Translations under genes and position numbers: made by a program
Notes under the pieces: generated by a model
Database searches by the model: none
What the model saw: the letters and a program-made list of their open reading frames with translations, nothing else
What the model was told of the DNA's origin: nothing
Shown: in pieces, positions 1 through 9,792 of the stretch
How positions within the stretch are numbered: position 1 is the stretch's first letter
Layout: every line of letters begins with the position of its first letter
Assembly (NCBI GenBank): GCA_903899985.1
Contig: CAIULL010000113.1
Span: 119,229 to 183,228 of the forward strand
DNA: 64,000 nt
From: an uncultured Schlesneria sp.
Lineage (GTDB): Bacteria > Planctomycetota > Planctomycetia > Planctomycetales > Planctomycetaceae
Direction of reading: 5' to 3'

Positions 1-761
1 CGAACGGTATTCATATCGTGTGTTACGACGACGCTGGTGACGTGTCGCCGCGCCTGAGTTTGTACGATGAGATCATTGATAACCCCGCTCATGATCGGAT
101 CAAGACCTGTCGTCGGTTCGTCATAAAACACGATGTCAGGCGACATTGCCAAGGCCCGTGCTAAACCGACTCGTTTTTTCATCCCACCGGATAAATCACT
201 GGGCCGTTTGCGGATCACCTGGTCTGTCAGGCCGACTTCGCGAAGTCGCTCGTGAACGATTTGCTGAATTTGTAATTCCGTCAAAGTCGTATTCTCGCGC
301 AAACCAAACGCAATGTTTTCGAAAACGTTCATACTGTCGAACAGAGCTGCTCCCTGGAAAAGATAACCAAGCTTCAGTCGATCGCGGCGTTTTTCATTTT
401 CAGGGCGACCTTGTACGGGACGGCCATCCCAGAAAACCTCGCCGAGAGTCGGTTCGAGCAATCCTGCCAGCAATTTCGTCGTCACGCTTTTGCCACATCC
501 GCTTTCACCGATGAGAACCAATGTTTCACCTCGACGAACTTCCAATGAAACGTCTCGTAAAATCACATGGTCGCCGAATGACCGAGATACGCGGCGTAAC
601 TCGATAGCCACCGGATGAGATTCACGCCGATCAACAGAAGCTTTCCTGGTCACGGTAGCCGTGGTCTGGGGTACTTCCATCGAAGCGAATTCCAAACCTT
701 TGAGCGGGGATGGTTGCGTGATCGGCGCGGTTTGCTTGCGAGTTAATCGAAGACCGAACAA
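1..761 (-). CDS. mlaF: Lipid-transport ABC transporter ATP-binding protein, MlaF-like (3'-partial)
   Basis: ATPase of a Mla/Ttg2-type ABC importer that moves phospholipids between membranes; it would drive the MlaE permease encoded just upstream. The reverse strand translates without a stop to the window edge. It shows a Walker A ([10 protein letters not shown]), the signature LSGGMKKRV, Walker B followed by DEPTTGLDP, and a switch-region histidine (VVTHD). The C-terminus lies outside the window. I take a TTG start at 761 because AGGAG sits 6 nt upstream, right after the mlaE stop, which suggests translational coupling. ATG at 680 is the alternative and would remove a 27-residue leader. The ORF track missed this gene and lists only an antisense shadow. 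Family assignment is firm; the substrate is inferred from the pairing with MlaE. Confidence 0.9.
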   Translation of the reverse strand, partial: MFGLRLTRKQTAPITQPSPLKGLEFASMEVPQTTATVTRKASVDRRESHPVAIELRRVSRSFGDHVILRDVSLEVRRGETLVLIGESGCGKSVTTKLLAGLLEPTLGEVFWDGRPVQGRPENEKRRDRLKLGYLFQGAALFDSMNVFENIAFGLRENTTLTELQIQQIVHERLREVGLTDQVIRKRPSDLSGGMKKRVGLARALAMSPDIVFYDEPTTGLDPIMSGVINDLIVQTQARRHVTSVVVTHDMNTV

Positions 762-779
762 AGGAAACTCCTTTTTGTT

Positions 780-1631
780 TCACGTAACCTGAACGCCCAG
801 AGCCAAAAGGAGTTTCATCAGCTGAATTGTCAGCAGCGCCAGGATAAAGTCGAGCGCAAGAATTGCGATGAATGAGGCGACGAACGCTTCGGTTGCGGCA
901 CGTCCAACCCCTTCAGCGCCTGAACCGCACCGAAATCCTCGGTGACAGGCGATCACGGCAATCGCCGCTCCAAAACTCATGCTTTTGAGTACGCCGGTGA
1001 TCACGTCGAAGGCGCTGACGAACCGGTCTGAAAAGCTCCAGAAGTGGTGACTGCTGACACCGTAGATTTGTGTTGAGACAAACCATCCACCAAAAATTCC
1101 GACCCCTTCCGCGACCATCGTTAACGCCGGGATCATCAAAAAGCAGGCCAGAAATCGAGGAACAACCAGATAGGCGACGGGATCAGCTCCAAGCGCCTGC
1201 AATGCGTCGATCTGTTCACTGACTTTCATGGTTCCGATCTCGGCTGCGATCGAGCTTCCCACGCGCCCGGCCAGCATGACCGCAGCAAGGACCGGCCCCA
1301 ATTCTTTGACCAGAGTTCCATTAATGACTGAGCCGATGTGAATCTGAAAATGGAGCTGACTGAGGGTATCGTAAGATTGGACGGCGAGTACCATTCCGAT
1401 GAACAGCCCGGTAATGCAGACGACGGGCACGCTTCTTACGCCGACTTCGTAAAGTATCGGCCATAAGACACGGCCGCGCGGCAATCGGGCCGTCAGCCAT
1501 CTGCAAAGGGTCCATGCAAACGTCGAAAGTTCACCGACGGCGATGATCGGTTCCATCGAAAGCCTGCCAATCCAATGGATTGGCGTGGTTCGCACAGCTT
1601 TCGGCTCGACGGTAGAAAGTATGCTGGACAC
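780..1631 (-). CDS. mlaE: ABC transporter permease, MlaE family
   Basis: Inner-membrane permease of the Mla-type phospholipid transporter, 283 aa, close to the usual 250-280. After an N-terminal amphipathic region come about five hydrophobic segments (for example [55 protein letters not shown]). The conserved cytoplasmic coupling segment [26 protein letters not shown]...EQIDAL is present; EQxDAL is diagnostic of the family. The ATPase gene follows 18 nt downstream. The third expected gene, an MCE-domain MlaD, is not seen and may lie beyond base 1. Confidence 0.93.
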   Translation of the reverse strand: MSSILSTVEPKAVRTTPIHWIGRLSMEPIIAVGELSTFAWTLCRWLTARLPRGRVLWPILYEVGVRSVPVVCITGLFIGMVLAVQSYDTLSQLHFQIHIGSVINGTLVKELGPVLAAVMLAGRVGSSIAAEIGTMKVSEQIDALQALGADPVAYLVVPRFLACFLMIPALTMVAEGVGIFGGWFVSTQIYGVSSHHFWSFSDRFVSAFDVITGVLKSMSFGAAIAVIACHRGFRCGSGAEGVGRAATEAFVASFIAILALDFILALLTIQLMKLLLALGVQVT

Positions 1632-1968
1632 ATTGCTCTCGAAAAGGAAACGGCTGAAGAAATGCGACCCGACTGAATGGAAACAGCGGGAGGAATAGCC
1701 GAAACCCGAGAATTAGGGGAGAGCAATTGCCTGACGGCAACTTGAAGGAGAGAGACGAGGGGATCAAACTGATAAAGATTGAAAACCGCCAGGTCGAATT
1801 CCACAGGGGGCTGCGTCGAGGTACGTGCAGCGATCCAAGCCCTCAGATTCTTTCATCGATTCTGGCCAGATGACGACCAGCGAATCAGAGGGCTAATCCG
1901 AAAGGAGATAACAGGTTAGGCAAGAAAAATGGCGACACTCACCGAGGCGGCGAACCACCGCGAGAGGC
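1632..1968. other. Intergenic stretch between rpsU and mlaE
   Basis: About 340 bases without a convincing gene. Small ORFs here (1531..1767 and 1493..1804 on the minus strand) overlap mlaE out of frame and look like shadows. It must hold the promoter of the mlaE-mlaF unit; I could not pick a specific promoter or a terminator for rpsU with confidence. Confidence 0.5.
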
Positions 1969-2205
1969 TTATCGCTCGGGCTTGCTGGCAGGGGCTGGAC
2001 CACCTGTTGTACCACCGCCGACCATTCGCTGAATGCGCGAGCGGCGTTCTGCACGACGACGGGCACGACGGCGGGTTTCGCTCGGCTTTTCGTAAAACTC
2101 ACGTCGCCGCATCTCTTTCTTGATACCAGCGTGCTCAACCAACTTCCGAAACCGTTTAACAGCGTCGTTGATACCCTCGTTATCGCGCAACCGCAACTTG
2201 ACCAC
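1969..2205 (-). CDS. rpsU: Small ribosomal subunit protein bS21
   Basis: 30S ribosomal protein bS21, here 78 aa; it sits near the anti-Shine-Dalgarno end of 16S rRNA. The translation starts [27 protein letters not shown] and continues through a very basic helix ([27 protein letters not shown]), then a short Gly/Thr/Pro tail that is longer than in enterobacterial S21. The ORF track begins at 2331, but the real start is the GTG at 2205, because a perfect AGGAGG lies 5 nt upstream and family homology begins there. The overlapping ORF 1893..2312 is a shadow. Confidence 0.95.
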   Translation of the reverse strand: MVKLRLRDNEGINDAVKRFRKLVEHAGIKKEMRRREFYEKPSETRRRARRRAERRSRIQRMVGGGTTGGPAPASKPER

Positions 2206-2648
2206 ACAATCCTCCTGTCGGATGTTATTGATAATACTTTCGCAGCGCAGCCAAAACCGGTAACGACCGCCGCGCGAGCAGGGGGGAAAGTGTAGCAACG
2301 CCGCACACTCATTGGAAGCGAGAGAAATCAATCAATCCAGACTTCGGCCAAAACCTTAAAAAAGTACCCGTTGAGCCATTCGAATCAATCACTTTAACAC
2401 GTGAATCCAGTGAGATGGTCGGGACGTTGAGAGGTCAAAAAAATCAGCGGTCACTGCTGATTCCGTCAGTTCCCAATCGGGGGATACCCGTTTTGACCAA
2501 CGGTTCGAATAGAAGCCTTTGTTTTGGAAACTGATGAACAAGAAGCCAGCCATGGATTTTCACTTGCAACACGTCGCAGTAGAATTTCCAGGGTTGCCAT
2601 TCGGCAATTCAGCGGAAGCTCTTTTCTCTGCCCCCGAAAGGGATTGTC
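2206..2648. other. Intergenic region upstream of rpsU and the PP2C gene
   Basis: About 440 bases between divergent genes, so promoters for both should lie here. The only clear structure is the hairpin with a minus-strand T-tract at 2437-2462, listed separately. A 73-aa minus ORF (2466..2687) stops just upstream of that hairpin but overlaps the PP2C start and has no recognisable family. Confidence 0.5.
2437..2462 (-). terminator. Hairpin plus T-tract, reads as an intrinsic terminator on the minus strand
   Basis: AATCAGC-GGTCACT-GCTGATT forms a perfect 7-bp stem with a 7-nt loop. On the minus strand it is followed by a run of seven T. No minus-strand gene was recognised upstream, so it would end an unannotated transcript or insulate rpsU. 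Confidence 0.5.
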
Positions 2649-3611
2649 GTGACAACAACGGAAATTGAAAATACACAGTGGTATCAACCGACGGAATCGA
2701 ATCTCGATGAACTGGCGTCAAAATACTTCGGCGACCCTTCGGTCACAATTCAAGTCGAATTCGGTGCATTAACACACCAGGGATTGCGACGCTCGAACAA
2801 CGAAGATCATTACTGTGTCACGCGTCGTTACCGTGCTCGAGACGTGCTGCTGACGAACTTACCCATCGATAAGAAAACATTACCGCAGGACGAGGCGTAC
2901 GCACTTGCTGTTGCCGATGGAGTCGGTGGTGCCGCGTTTGGAGAACTGGCAAGTATGCTGGCCTTACGTACGGGCTGGGAATTGACCGGAAAAGCATTCA
3001 AATGGAATTTTAATCCCTCCAAAGCTGAACTCGACGAAATGGAGGAGGCAGCAAACGTTTATATGCAACTCATCCATCGACGGATTCAGCAAGAAGCCGC
3101 GTCCAAAGGTGGATACCAGGGGATGGGGACGACTTTGACCTGTGCGCTGACGATGGGATTTGATGCATTTATCGTCCACGTTGGAGACTCCCGAGCCTAT
3201 CTTTACCGTACTGGTAAGCTCTATCGGTTGACACGAGATCAAACTCTGGCCGAGTCGATGGTTGCTGCGGGGATCATTTCGAGCGTAGAAGAGGTCGGTA
3301 AGCAGTTTCGAAATACGCTCATCAGTTGCCTTGGAGCAAATATGAATGAGCTTGATGTGGCGACCAACCACGTCAAATTACAGGATAAAGATCGGCTGAT
3401 CCTTTGTACCGATGGTCTGACCGATATGGTCAGCGAAGAGAAAATCTCCGGCATTCTTGCGGCGAATGCTACGCCTCAAATTCAATGTCAGGAACTCGTG
3501 GATGCGGCATTGGCTGGAGGTGGCCGAGACAATGTTACCGTGATCGTCGGCGCGTATTCCATGAATCGCCAGAGTGCGATCGACTCTCAGGATACGATTG
3601 AAACTCCATAA
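2649..3611 (+). CDS. PP2C-family Ser/Thr protein phosphatase
   Basis: Metal-dependent protein phosphatase, 320 aa, with one PPM/PP2C domain from about residue 38 to 305 and no membrane segment, so probably cytosolic. Metal-binding signatures are visible: ADGVGG (first Asp-Gly), GDSRAYLYR, CTDGLTDMV and GGRDNVTVIV. The N-terminal GALTHQGLRRSNNEDHY matches the usual RxxNED opening of bacterial PstP/Stp phosphatases. The start is GTG with AAGGGA 5 nt upstream. Such phosphatases reverse Hanks-type kinases; one such kinase lies at 19.2 kb, but there is no direct evidence that they are partners. Confidence 0.93.
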   Translation: MTTTEIENTQWYQPTESNLDELASKYFGDPSVTIQVEFGALTHQGLRRSNNEDHYCVTRRYRARDVLLTNLPIDKKTLPQDEAYALAVADGVGGAAFGELASMLALRTGWELTGKAFKWNFNPSKAELDEMEEAANVYMQLIHRRIQQEAASKGGYQGMGTTLTCALTMGFDAFIVHVGDSRAYLYRTGKLYRLTRDQTLAESMVAAGIISSVEEVGKQFRNTLISCLGANMNELDVATNHVKLQDKDRLILCTDGLTDMVSEEKISGILAANATPQIQCQELVDAALAGGGRDNVTVIVGAYSMNRQSAIDSQDTIETP

Positions 3612-3782
3612 TTGCTTTCCGTCTTAAATCTCACGGACATCGAACCACAAGCATGAAACCTTACCTGACTTCACTTATGGAGTAACGAATCAAGAGTTTT
3701 TAGTCGGGTGTTTAAGTTCCGCTTCAGGGCAGATGCTTCCGACACCTTAAATCACTCCTTGGACAGTTTTGAAAAGCGCGAT

Positions 3783-4154
3783 ATGGCCCATCACTCTCCC
3801 CGGTTCCTGCAACTCGTCAATGCTGTTCGCGTCAACATCCGCGAATGCTCGGTCGAGAACGTTCACAAACGAATTGCTGCCGCAGAAAAATTCTTGTTGT
3901 TCGACGTGCGCGAGGAAAGCGAATTCGCTGCAGGTCATTTGCCTGGTGCAAGATCGCTGGGCAAGGGGATCATTGAACGAGACATCGAAGTCGTAGTGCC
4001 TGATTGCGATCAAGAAATTGTTCTTTACTGTGGTGGGGGATTCCGTTCTGCCCTGGCCGCCGATAACCTGCAAAAGATGGGGTACACTCGCGTCATCAGC
4101 ATGGACGGCGGCTTTCGTTTATGGAACGAACGCGGATTCCCAATTGAAGCCTGA
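3783..4154 (+). CDS. Rhodanese-like domain protein
   Basis: Single-domain rhodanese, 123 aa from the ATG at 3783. Family members transfer sulfane sulfur through an active-site Cys. Visible landmarks are LFDVREESEFAAGHLPGA and the catalytic loop YCGGGFRSA, which puts the persulfide Cys at about residue 83. The ORF track extends to a GTG at 3708, but that extension (MFKFRFRADASDT...) has no family character and was not used. A full-length CGGGFRS loop suggests an active sulfurtransferase and not a sensor. Donor and acceptor are unknown, and the neighbours give no clue. Confidence 0.88.
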   Translation: MAHHSPRFLQLVNAVRVNIRECSVENVHKRIAAAEKFLLFDVREESEFAAGHLPGARSLGKGIIERDIEVVVPDCDQEIVLYCGGGFRSALAADNLQKMGYTRVISMDGGFRLWNERGFPIEA

Positions 4155-4292
4155 GTCGTCCTTGCCACGCCACAATTCAGGTCGTTCGGTGGCCTTTTGT
4201 GACCACGGTAGCGGCAAGTCCGTTTTTTAATGAAGCTCAACGTGTTGTCGGAGATTTTTAATTTGTCGGACTTGATTCAGATTCGATTTCGC

Positions 4293-7200
4293 ATGGCTTC
4301 CATCGTCGCGTTGTTGCTCGCCAGATCTATCACGCTTTTGGCCGGGCCCCCTGTTGCACCGACCGACCCATTAACCCCCGCTGAAGAACAGAAGCAATTC
4401 AAGCTTCCGCCGGGATTCGAGATTCAACTCGTCGCAGCCGAACCTGATATTCAAAAGCCGATGAACCTGGCTTTTGATGCGCGCGGGCGATTGTGGGTGA
4501 CACATTCGATCGAGTATCCCTTTGCCGCAACGGACCCCGAAACGACACGTGACGGTCTGACGATTCTTGACGGTATTGGGACAGATGGTAAAGCAACGAA
4601 AGTGACAAAGTTCGCCGAAAAGCTGAACATCCCGATCGGTGTCTTGCCAATGCCGAACGGTCGCGAGGCGATCGTCTGGTCGATCCCGAATATCTGGAAG
4701 CTTACTGATACTGACGGCGACGGCACTGCTGATCACCGCGAAGTGCTGTATGGCCCGTTCGACTTTGCCGACACACACGGAAATCAAAACGCCTTCCGCC
4801 TGGGGCTGGATGGCTGGGTCTATGCCTGCCACGGTTTTCGCAATGCGTCAAAGATCAAGCTCAAGGGAGAAGGCCCGGTCGTTCTCGAAATGCAGTCGGG
4901 AAATACTTATCGGTTTCGACCAGATGGCTCGGCGATCGAACAGATCTCGTGGGGACAGGTGAACCCGTTCGGAATGTGCTTCGATGCACGTGGCGACTTT
5001 TTCAATGCCGATTGCCATTCCAAGCCAATCACAATGTTATTGCGAGGTGGCTATTACGACAGCTTCGGTAAGCCTCACGACGGATTGGGCTTTGCGCCGA
5101 TTGCCACTTCGAACGACCACGGCTCAACAGGGATTGCAGGGATCGTTGCCTATACATCAAGCCACTTTCCTTCGGAATACAATGGTTCGATGTTTGTGGG
5201 AAACGTGGTCACCAACATCGTTCATCGCGATCAGCCACAATGGAGGGGCTCGTCTCCGTGGATTGAAAAGCCCCAGGACTTCCTGACCTGCGATGATTGG
5301 TGGTTTCATCCGGTTGACTTGCAACTGGGACCGGATGGGGCGCTGTATATCTGCGACTTCTACAATTCCATTATCGGTCATTATGAAGTCGACCTGCTGC
5401 ATCCACGACGCGATCGACACCGAGGTCGCATTTGGCGCGTCGTTTACAGAGGGAACAACGGCGTCCAGCCGCCCGTCGTACCAAACATTGCTCAAAAACC
5501 GATTGATGGCTTGTTTGAAAGCCTGGGCGATAAAAATCTGACGGTTCGACAATTTGCTGCCAATGAGCTCGAACGTCGATTCGGAGCTGCGGGAATCAAC
5601 CAGGCACGATCCCGACTGACGTTACCAGAACCATCTGACGCGGAAGAAAGCGCCAGGCAAGCTGACGAGCGGGTTCAGACGACGTGGCTGCTCTGGCGGA
5701 ACGGGCAACTGGACGAGCCGTTGATCGACCGCCTGTCGAAGGACAAGTCGGCAGTTGTCAGAATCCATCTCGTCAAGGTGCTTGCCGAAACCGCGATCTG
5801 GAACGAAAAGATGGGAGACCTTGTTCGAACCGCGATTCAGGACTCTGACCCCTTCGTTCGACGTGCTGCGGCCGAAGCACTCGGTCGACACCCCGACTCC
5901 GCGAACCTGCGACCGCTTGTACAACTCTGGAAGTCCACTGATTCTCAAGACGTCCAACTCATTCAGGCGTCCCGAATCGCTCTGAGAAATCAACTGCGAC
6001 CCACGAACGCCGTCTCGAAAATCACGGATGTTCGGTTGACGCACGATGAATTGGCCAGTGTCGCGGAAATTGCGTTGGCCGTTCCCAGCGAATCCGCCGC
6101 CTGGTTCACGTTTGACTATCTTCGACAGCATGATGTCCCTCAACCGATTATTGAAAAGAGTCTGTCGCACGTCGCCAAGCACGTCAGCGCACAGCGACTT
6201 GACGAGGTCGCAGAATACATTCAGCAAAAATTCGCAGATGACATTCCAAGTCAGGCATCATTGTTCCAAGCGATTTTTGCAGGGTTGTCCCAACGAGGAA
6301 GCCGGTTGTCCGCCGAAACGGCCCTTGGGAAATGGGCCACAAAATTGACGGTTACGCTGCTTGATCCTCGGCAAGCACGATCGGCGCCTTGGGAAAATAT
6401 CCCCCTCGTCAGCGCTGCGACCGCCAGTCCCTGGGGTGTGAGGCATCGCAATTCAACCGATGGAAATCCAGACGCATGGTTTTTCGACAGTATTGTGAAT
6501 GGGGAACAACTGACCGGAGTTCTTCGCTCTGCACCATTTCCTGTTCCAGAAAAATTGAAGTTCTGGATGTGTGGGCATAATGGTCTGCCCGGTACAGACG
6601 CTCCACCAGCCAATCACGTCCGTCTGAAGCTGGTTGATTCCGGCGAAGTCATTGCCAAGGAAATCCCCCCCAGAAACGACGTCGCGAAAGAGTATTCCTG
6701 GGACTTAAAGTCGTGGGAAGGCCGGCAAGCTGTTTTTGAAGCGGTCGATGCCGACACATCCACCGCTTATGCCTGGCTGGCGATCGGAAGGTTCGAGCCG
6801 GCCATTGTCGCGGCACCGGTCCCGGAATTCGCTTTTACGGATGCAACGCTCGCAACGGCTGTGAAAGTAGCGGATCAATTGCACATTGAGTCTTTGGCGA
6901 TTCCCGTGATTGATCTCATTTCAAATTCACAGGCAGAAATTCCGGTAAGAATGGCGGCAGCGCAATCGGGATTGAACCTGTCCCGTAACATCGCGATCAC
7001 GACATTGTCCTCGATCGTACAAAGCCCCAGTGAACCAGCGACGTTGCGAACGCATGCTGCACAATTATTGGGTTCAGTCAATTCAACGACATCTCGTGAT
7101 GCACTTGCGGGGGCATTACGTAACGCCCCCGCGCCACTACAGCAGCCGATCGCTCTGGCGATGGCCGGAACGCAGGAGGGTGGAGAGCTGTTATTCTCGT

Positions 7201-7808
7201 TGATTGCCACGGGTCGAGCCTCAGCCCGTTTGCTTCAGGACAAACCGATCCTCGATCGACTTTCGTCAGTACCGATCCCTGACCGCGAGCAGAAAATCAA
7301 TGAACTGACACAAGGACTGCCGGCTGCCGATGATCGACTGAAGAAGTTAATCGCCAAGTTTTCTGCCAGCTTCACGACTTCCGAAGCGACGCCAGAAGCG
7401 GGATTCACCGTCTTCAAAAAATCGTGTGTCGCATGTCACCGAATTAACGACGAAGGAGGCAAGGTCGGCCCGCAACTTGACGGAGTAGGTCATCGCGGCT
7501 TGGAGCGATTGCTGGAAGACGTTCTCGACCCGAATCGCAATGTTGACGCAGCCTTTCGGGCAAGCGTCGTGGCGAAAAAGGACGGACTTGTTGTTACGGG
7601 GCTCAAACTGCGAGAGGAGGGAAACACGCTTGTTCTGGGCGACAATCAGGGTAAAGAGGTGCTCATCTCAAACAGCGATATCGATGAAGTACGACTTTCC
7701 AATCTTTCGCCGATGCCGTCAAATTTTGCCGATCAATTGAACGAAGCGGATCTTCGCTCGCTTATCACTTTCCTGCTTCGTCAGAAGCAGGTAGTGAAAA
7801 CAAAGTGA
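4293..7808 (+). CDS. PVC-type membrane-bound dehydrogenase with HEAT repeats and cytochrome c motif
   Basis: Very large exported protein (about 1171 aa) of the planctomycete family that joins an N-terminal beta-propeller glucose/sorbosone-dehydrogenase-like domain, a HEAT-repeat middle and a C-terminal heme domain. Seen: the family opening FKLPPGFEIQLVAAEPDIQKPMNLAFDARGRLWV, the late propeller segment GPDGALYICDFYN, the helical repeat region, a galactose-binding-like segment, then CVACH near residue 1045 followed by GPQLDGVG and DPNRNVD. I prefer ATG 4293, because MASIVALLLARSITLLAG is a signal peptide; the track start at 4230 adds 21 residues with no family character. The substrate is unknown; a sugar or polyol is a guess. 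Confidence 0.88.
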   Translation: MASIVALLLARSITLLAGPPVAPTDPLTPAEEQKQFKLPPGFEIQLVAAEPDIQKPMNLAFDARGRLWVTHSIEYPFAATDPETTRDGLTILDGIGTDGKATKVTKFAEKLNIPIGVLPMPNGREAIVWSIPNIWKLTDTDGDGTADHREVLYGPFDFADTHGNQNAFRLGLDGWVYACHGFRNASKIKLKGEGPVVLEMQSGNTYRFRPDGSAIEQISWGQVNPFGMCFDARGDFFNADCHSKPITMLLRGGYYDSFGKPHDGLGFAPIATSNDHGSTGIAGIVAYTSSHFPSEYNGSMFVGNVVTNIVHRDQPQWRGSSPWIEKPQDFLTCDDWWFHPVDLQLGPDGALYICDFYNSIIGHYEVDLLHPRRDRHRGRIWRVVYRGNNGVQPPVVPNIAQKPIDGLFESLGDKNLTVRQFAANELERRFGAAGINQARSRLTLPEPSDAEESARQADERVQTTWLLWRNGQLDEPLIDRLSKDKSAVVRIHLVKVLAETAIWNEKMGDLVRTAIQDSDPFVRRAAAEALGRHPDSANLRPLVQLWKSTDSQDVQLIQASRIALRNQLRPTNAVSKITDVRLTHDELASVAEIALAVPSESAAWFTFDYLRQHDVPQPIIEKSLSHVAKHVSAQRLDEVAEYIQQKFADDIPSQASLFQAIFAGLSQRGSRLSAETALGKWATKLTVTLLDPRQARSAPWENIPLVSAATASPWGVRHRNSTDGNPDAWFFDSIVNGEQLTGVLRSAPFPVPEKLKFWMCGHNGLPGTDAPPANHVRLKLVDSGEVIAKEIPPRNDVAKEYSWDLKSWEGRQAVFEAVDADTSTAYAWLAIGRFEPAIVAAPVPEFAFTDATLATAVKVADQLHIESLAIPVIDLISNSQAEIPVRMAAAQSGLNLSRNIAITTLSSIVQSPSEPATLRTHAAQLLGSVNSTTSRDALAGALRNAPAPLQQPIALAMAGTQEGGELLFSLIATGRASARLLQDKPILDRLSSVPIPDREQKINELTQGLPAADDRLKKLIAKFSASFTTSEATPEAGFTVFKKSCVACHRINDEGGKVGPQLDGVGHRGLERLLEDVLDPNRNVDAAFRASVVAKKDGLVVTGLKLREEGNTLVLGDNQGKEVLISNSDIDEVRLSNLSPMPSNFADQLNEADLRSLITFLLRQKQVVKTK

Positions 7809-8093
7809 GCAATGCCCGAGTGAACTCTTTCACAAACGGCGGTTGCAGCTGTTGAATCGGTTGGCCGATGAGAATGGTTTTCTTTCAGCCAACCCGGATA
7901 CTGCTCTGGCGCGTCGGGCTACTGGTTAAGTGTGATTTTGTGATAATGGTTTAACGCTCGACCGACATATCTCTCGCGTCGAAAAGGCAGAGATCGCGTG
8001 TATAACCCGCGCGAAACGATATTCCGAATTTCCTGCAACTTCGAAATCCACTTCGCGGCATCCAATCGGGTGGATCGCATGACGTCAGCGCAT

Positions 8094-8912
8094 TCAGTCT
8101 CGGGTCGCAGCCTGCTTCAGAAATCGTCGAGTCGTCAGTCGTACAATCCATTCCCCCAGTCTTGGAAACGCCTGGCATAAGACGAAAACCGGGCGTAATG
8201 CGGGAAAGTTGACGATCGACTCGGGCCGATCGTTACGGATCGATTTAAGCACAGCCCTGGCAACAGCCTCGGCCGATGTTGATCCCAGATACCAGGGAGT
8301 TCCTCGACCGGTTCTTTGCTTGATCACTTCGTAGATGCCACCGTCGGTCGCAAACCCCGGACAAATGACCGAAGCGCTCACTCCCGTCTTGTATAACTCG
8401 CCTCGCAATGACTGAGTGAATGCAATCATGGCGGACTTCGTTGCGCCGTAGGCCGCGCCGAAGGCAGGACCGTACTTGCCGGCGGTTGATCCCATGTTCA
8501 CAACATGTCCCCGGCCAGCTTTCAACATGTGCGGCAACACAAACCGGGTCAGTAACATCGTTGCGGTCAGATTCACCTGAATCGTTTGTACGATGTCGAG
8601 GGGGTCAATCAATTGATAAGGACGAAAGGCTTCGATCCCTGCATTGTTGAGCAGCACATCAATTGATCCGAACTCCTGCAGTGTTACCTCAACCAGATGA
8701 CGCAACTGAGCCTCATCTGCCACGTCTGTCGGACAGGCGATCGCCCGCACTCCGATTTGTCGAATTTCGACCGCAAGCTGTTCGAGAAGCTCGGGTGAAC
8801 GTGCGGCAAGCACGACATTCATTCCTTCACGAGCGAGAGCCTTCGCGATCACGAGACCAAGTCCGCGTGATGCACCCGTAATTAAAGCTGTCCGTCCTCG
8901 AAGTTCCTTCAT
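8094..8912 (-). CDS. SDR-family NAD(P)-dependent oxidoreductase
   Basis: Classical short-chain dehydrogenase/reductase, 272 aa. It has the nucleotide-binding TGASRGLG motif near residue 12, NNAG, a catalytic Ser in MGSTAGKYG, and YGATKSA supplying Tyr and Lys. The C-terminal part (residues about 215-272) resembles fatty-acyl/ketoacyl SDRs of the DltE/YqjQ type, but I cannot name a substrate. The ORF track starts at a GTG at 9011 that overlaps the upstream stop as GTGA; residues 1-33 of that version look non-coding, so I chose ATG 8912. It is the last gene of a three-gene run with an acyltransferase and an aminotransferase. Confidence 0.88.
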   Translation of the reverse strand: MKELRGRTALITGASRGLGLVIAKALAREGMNVVLAARSPELLEQLAVEIRQIGVRAIACPTDVADEAQLRHLVEVTLQEFGSIDVLLNNAGIEAFRPYQLIDPLDIVQTIQVNLTATMLLTRFVLPHMLKAGRGHVVNMGSTAGKYGPAFGAAYGATKSAMIAFTQSLRGELYKTGVSASVICPGFATDGGIYEVIKQRTGRGTPWYLGSTSAEAVARAVLKSIRNDRPESIVNFPALRPVFVLCQAFPRLGEWIVRLTTRRFLKQAATRD

Positions 8913-9007
8913 TGCGGTCTTTCGTTTCAGTGGACCCTGCGTCAATCTGTTAAAAAAAGCTCGGTAGCCAGCCGATCTTGGTTTATCTCGTCTATCAGCG
9001 CCGATCG

Positions 9008-9790
9008 TCACGAATTTTCGGAGCGATTTGCCGTTGATTCACCGGCTGCCATGATCGCCTCTATCTCGGCCGCGATCGTACTCTTAAGTACGTGTTCCAG
9101 TTCGACAAGGCAATCCGCGACAAACGAACCATCCATTAATCGATGGTCATAAGACATTGTTACCCGGCAACGGCTTTGTTCATCGAGTGGTCCATAGGTT
9201 AAGTTGCTGGTGAGGAACGCCGGGGGATCCTGGATCTCAACCCCTTTTCCAGCGAGCGTGGTCAAGAAAAATGTCCCTGCACGATTTGCCCGCTTTGAAA
9301 GCGAAACGTTGAGCGTCCACCACCAGAGAATCCGTCTGAAAAACGTCGGCAGCCCACTCAGTTGCCATTGCTGGCGAAAGGCCTGTGGGATCGGTTCCGT
9401 GAGATATCGATCTAACCTTGCCTGAAGGCTTGTCAACGATTGCTGTTCAGGCTGAACAAATCGAGACCACAAGACCCAGGGCTCGTCGGCATGAACCCGA
9501 TGCGTTGCCAGCATCGCGACATTTTTCGAATGCTGGTAAATATGCGCCACAGGCCAGGGCTGGAATGATTGCCTCAACACAGGACGGTTTGCGGCGACGA
9601 TTCCAAACGCTTTTATGAACAGCACTGACCAGGAAATACGAGAAGTCAGTCGTGACCGAAGATCGGCGACTTTCTTCAAATCGAAAAGACGATCATGAGC
9701 ACAAGTCGCCGACTGCTTATGATAATGCAATACATCAAGCGTCAGCCGACGACTGCGTGGAATCCACCGACGACCCGATGTGCGCTTCAT
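9008..9790 (-). CDS. Orphan 2-oxoacid dehydrogenase E2-type (CAT-fold) acyltransferase
   Basis: About 260 aa, matching only the catalytic domain of dihydrolipoamide acyltransferases. There is no lipoyl or E1/E3-binding domain. The C-terminal signature SYDHRLMDGSFVADCLVELE contains the HxxxDG active site. LTSNLTYGPLDEQSRCRVTM matches the strand before it. A Trp-rich stretch (RRILWWWTLNV) may touch a membrane or a hydrophobic acyl group. I use ATG 9790, 3 nt past the aminotransferase stop; the track's 9826 start overlaps that gene. A free-standing E2 catalytic domain cannot work in a normal ketoacid dehydrogenase, so it probably acylates another acceptor, which is an inference. Confidence 0.8.
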   Translation of the reverse strand: MKRTSGRRWIPRSRRLTLDVLHYHKQSATCAHDRLFDLKKVADLRSRLTSRISWSVLFIKAFGIVAANRPVLRQSFQPWPVAHIYQHSKNVAMLATHRVHADEPWVLWSRFVQPEQQSLTSLQARLDRYLTEPIPQAFRQQWQLSGLPTFFRRILWWWTLNVSLSKRANRAGTFFLTTLAGKGVEIQDPPAFLTSNLTYGPLDEQSRCRVTMSYDHRLMDGSFVADCLVELEHVLKSTIAAEIEAIMAAGESTANRSENS

Positions 9791-9792
9791 CG

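Noticed and set aside
1893-2312. 139-aa minus ORF overlapping rpsU
   Set aside because: Shadow frame of bS21; no family and no ribosome site.
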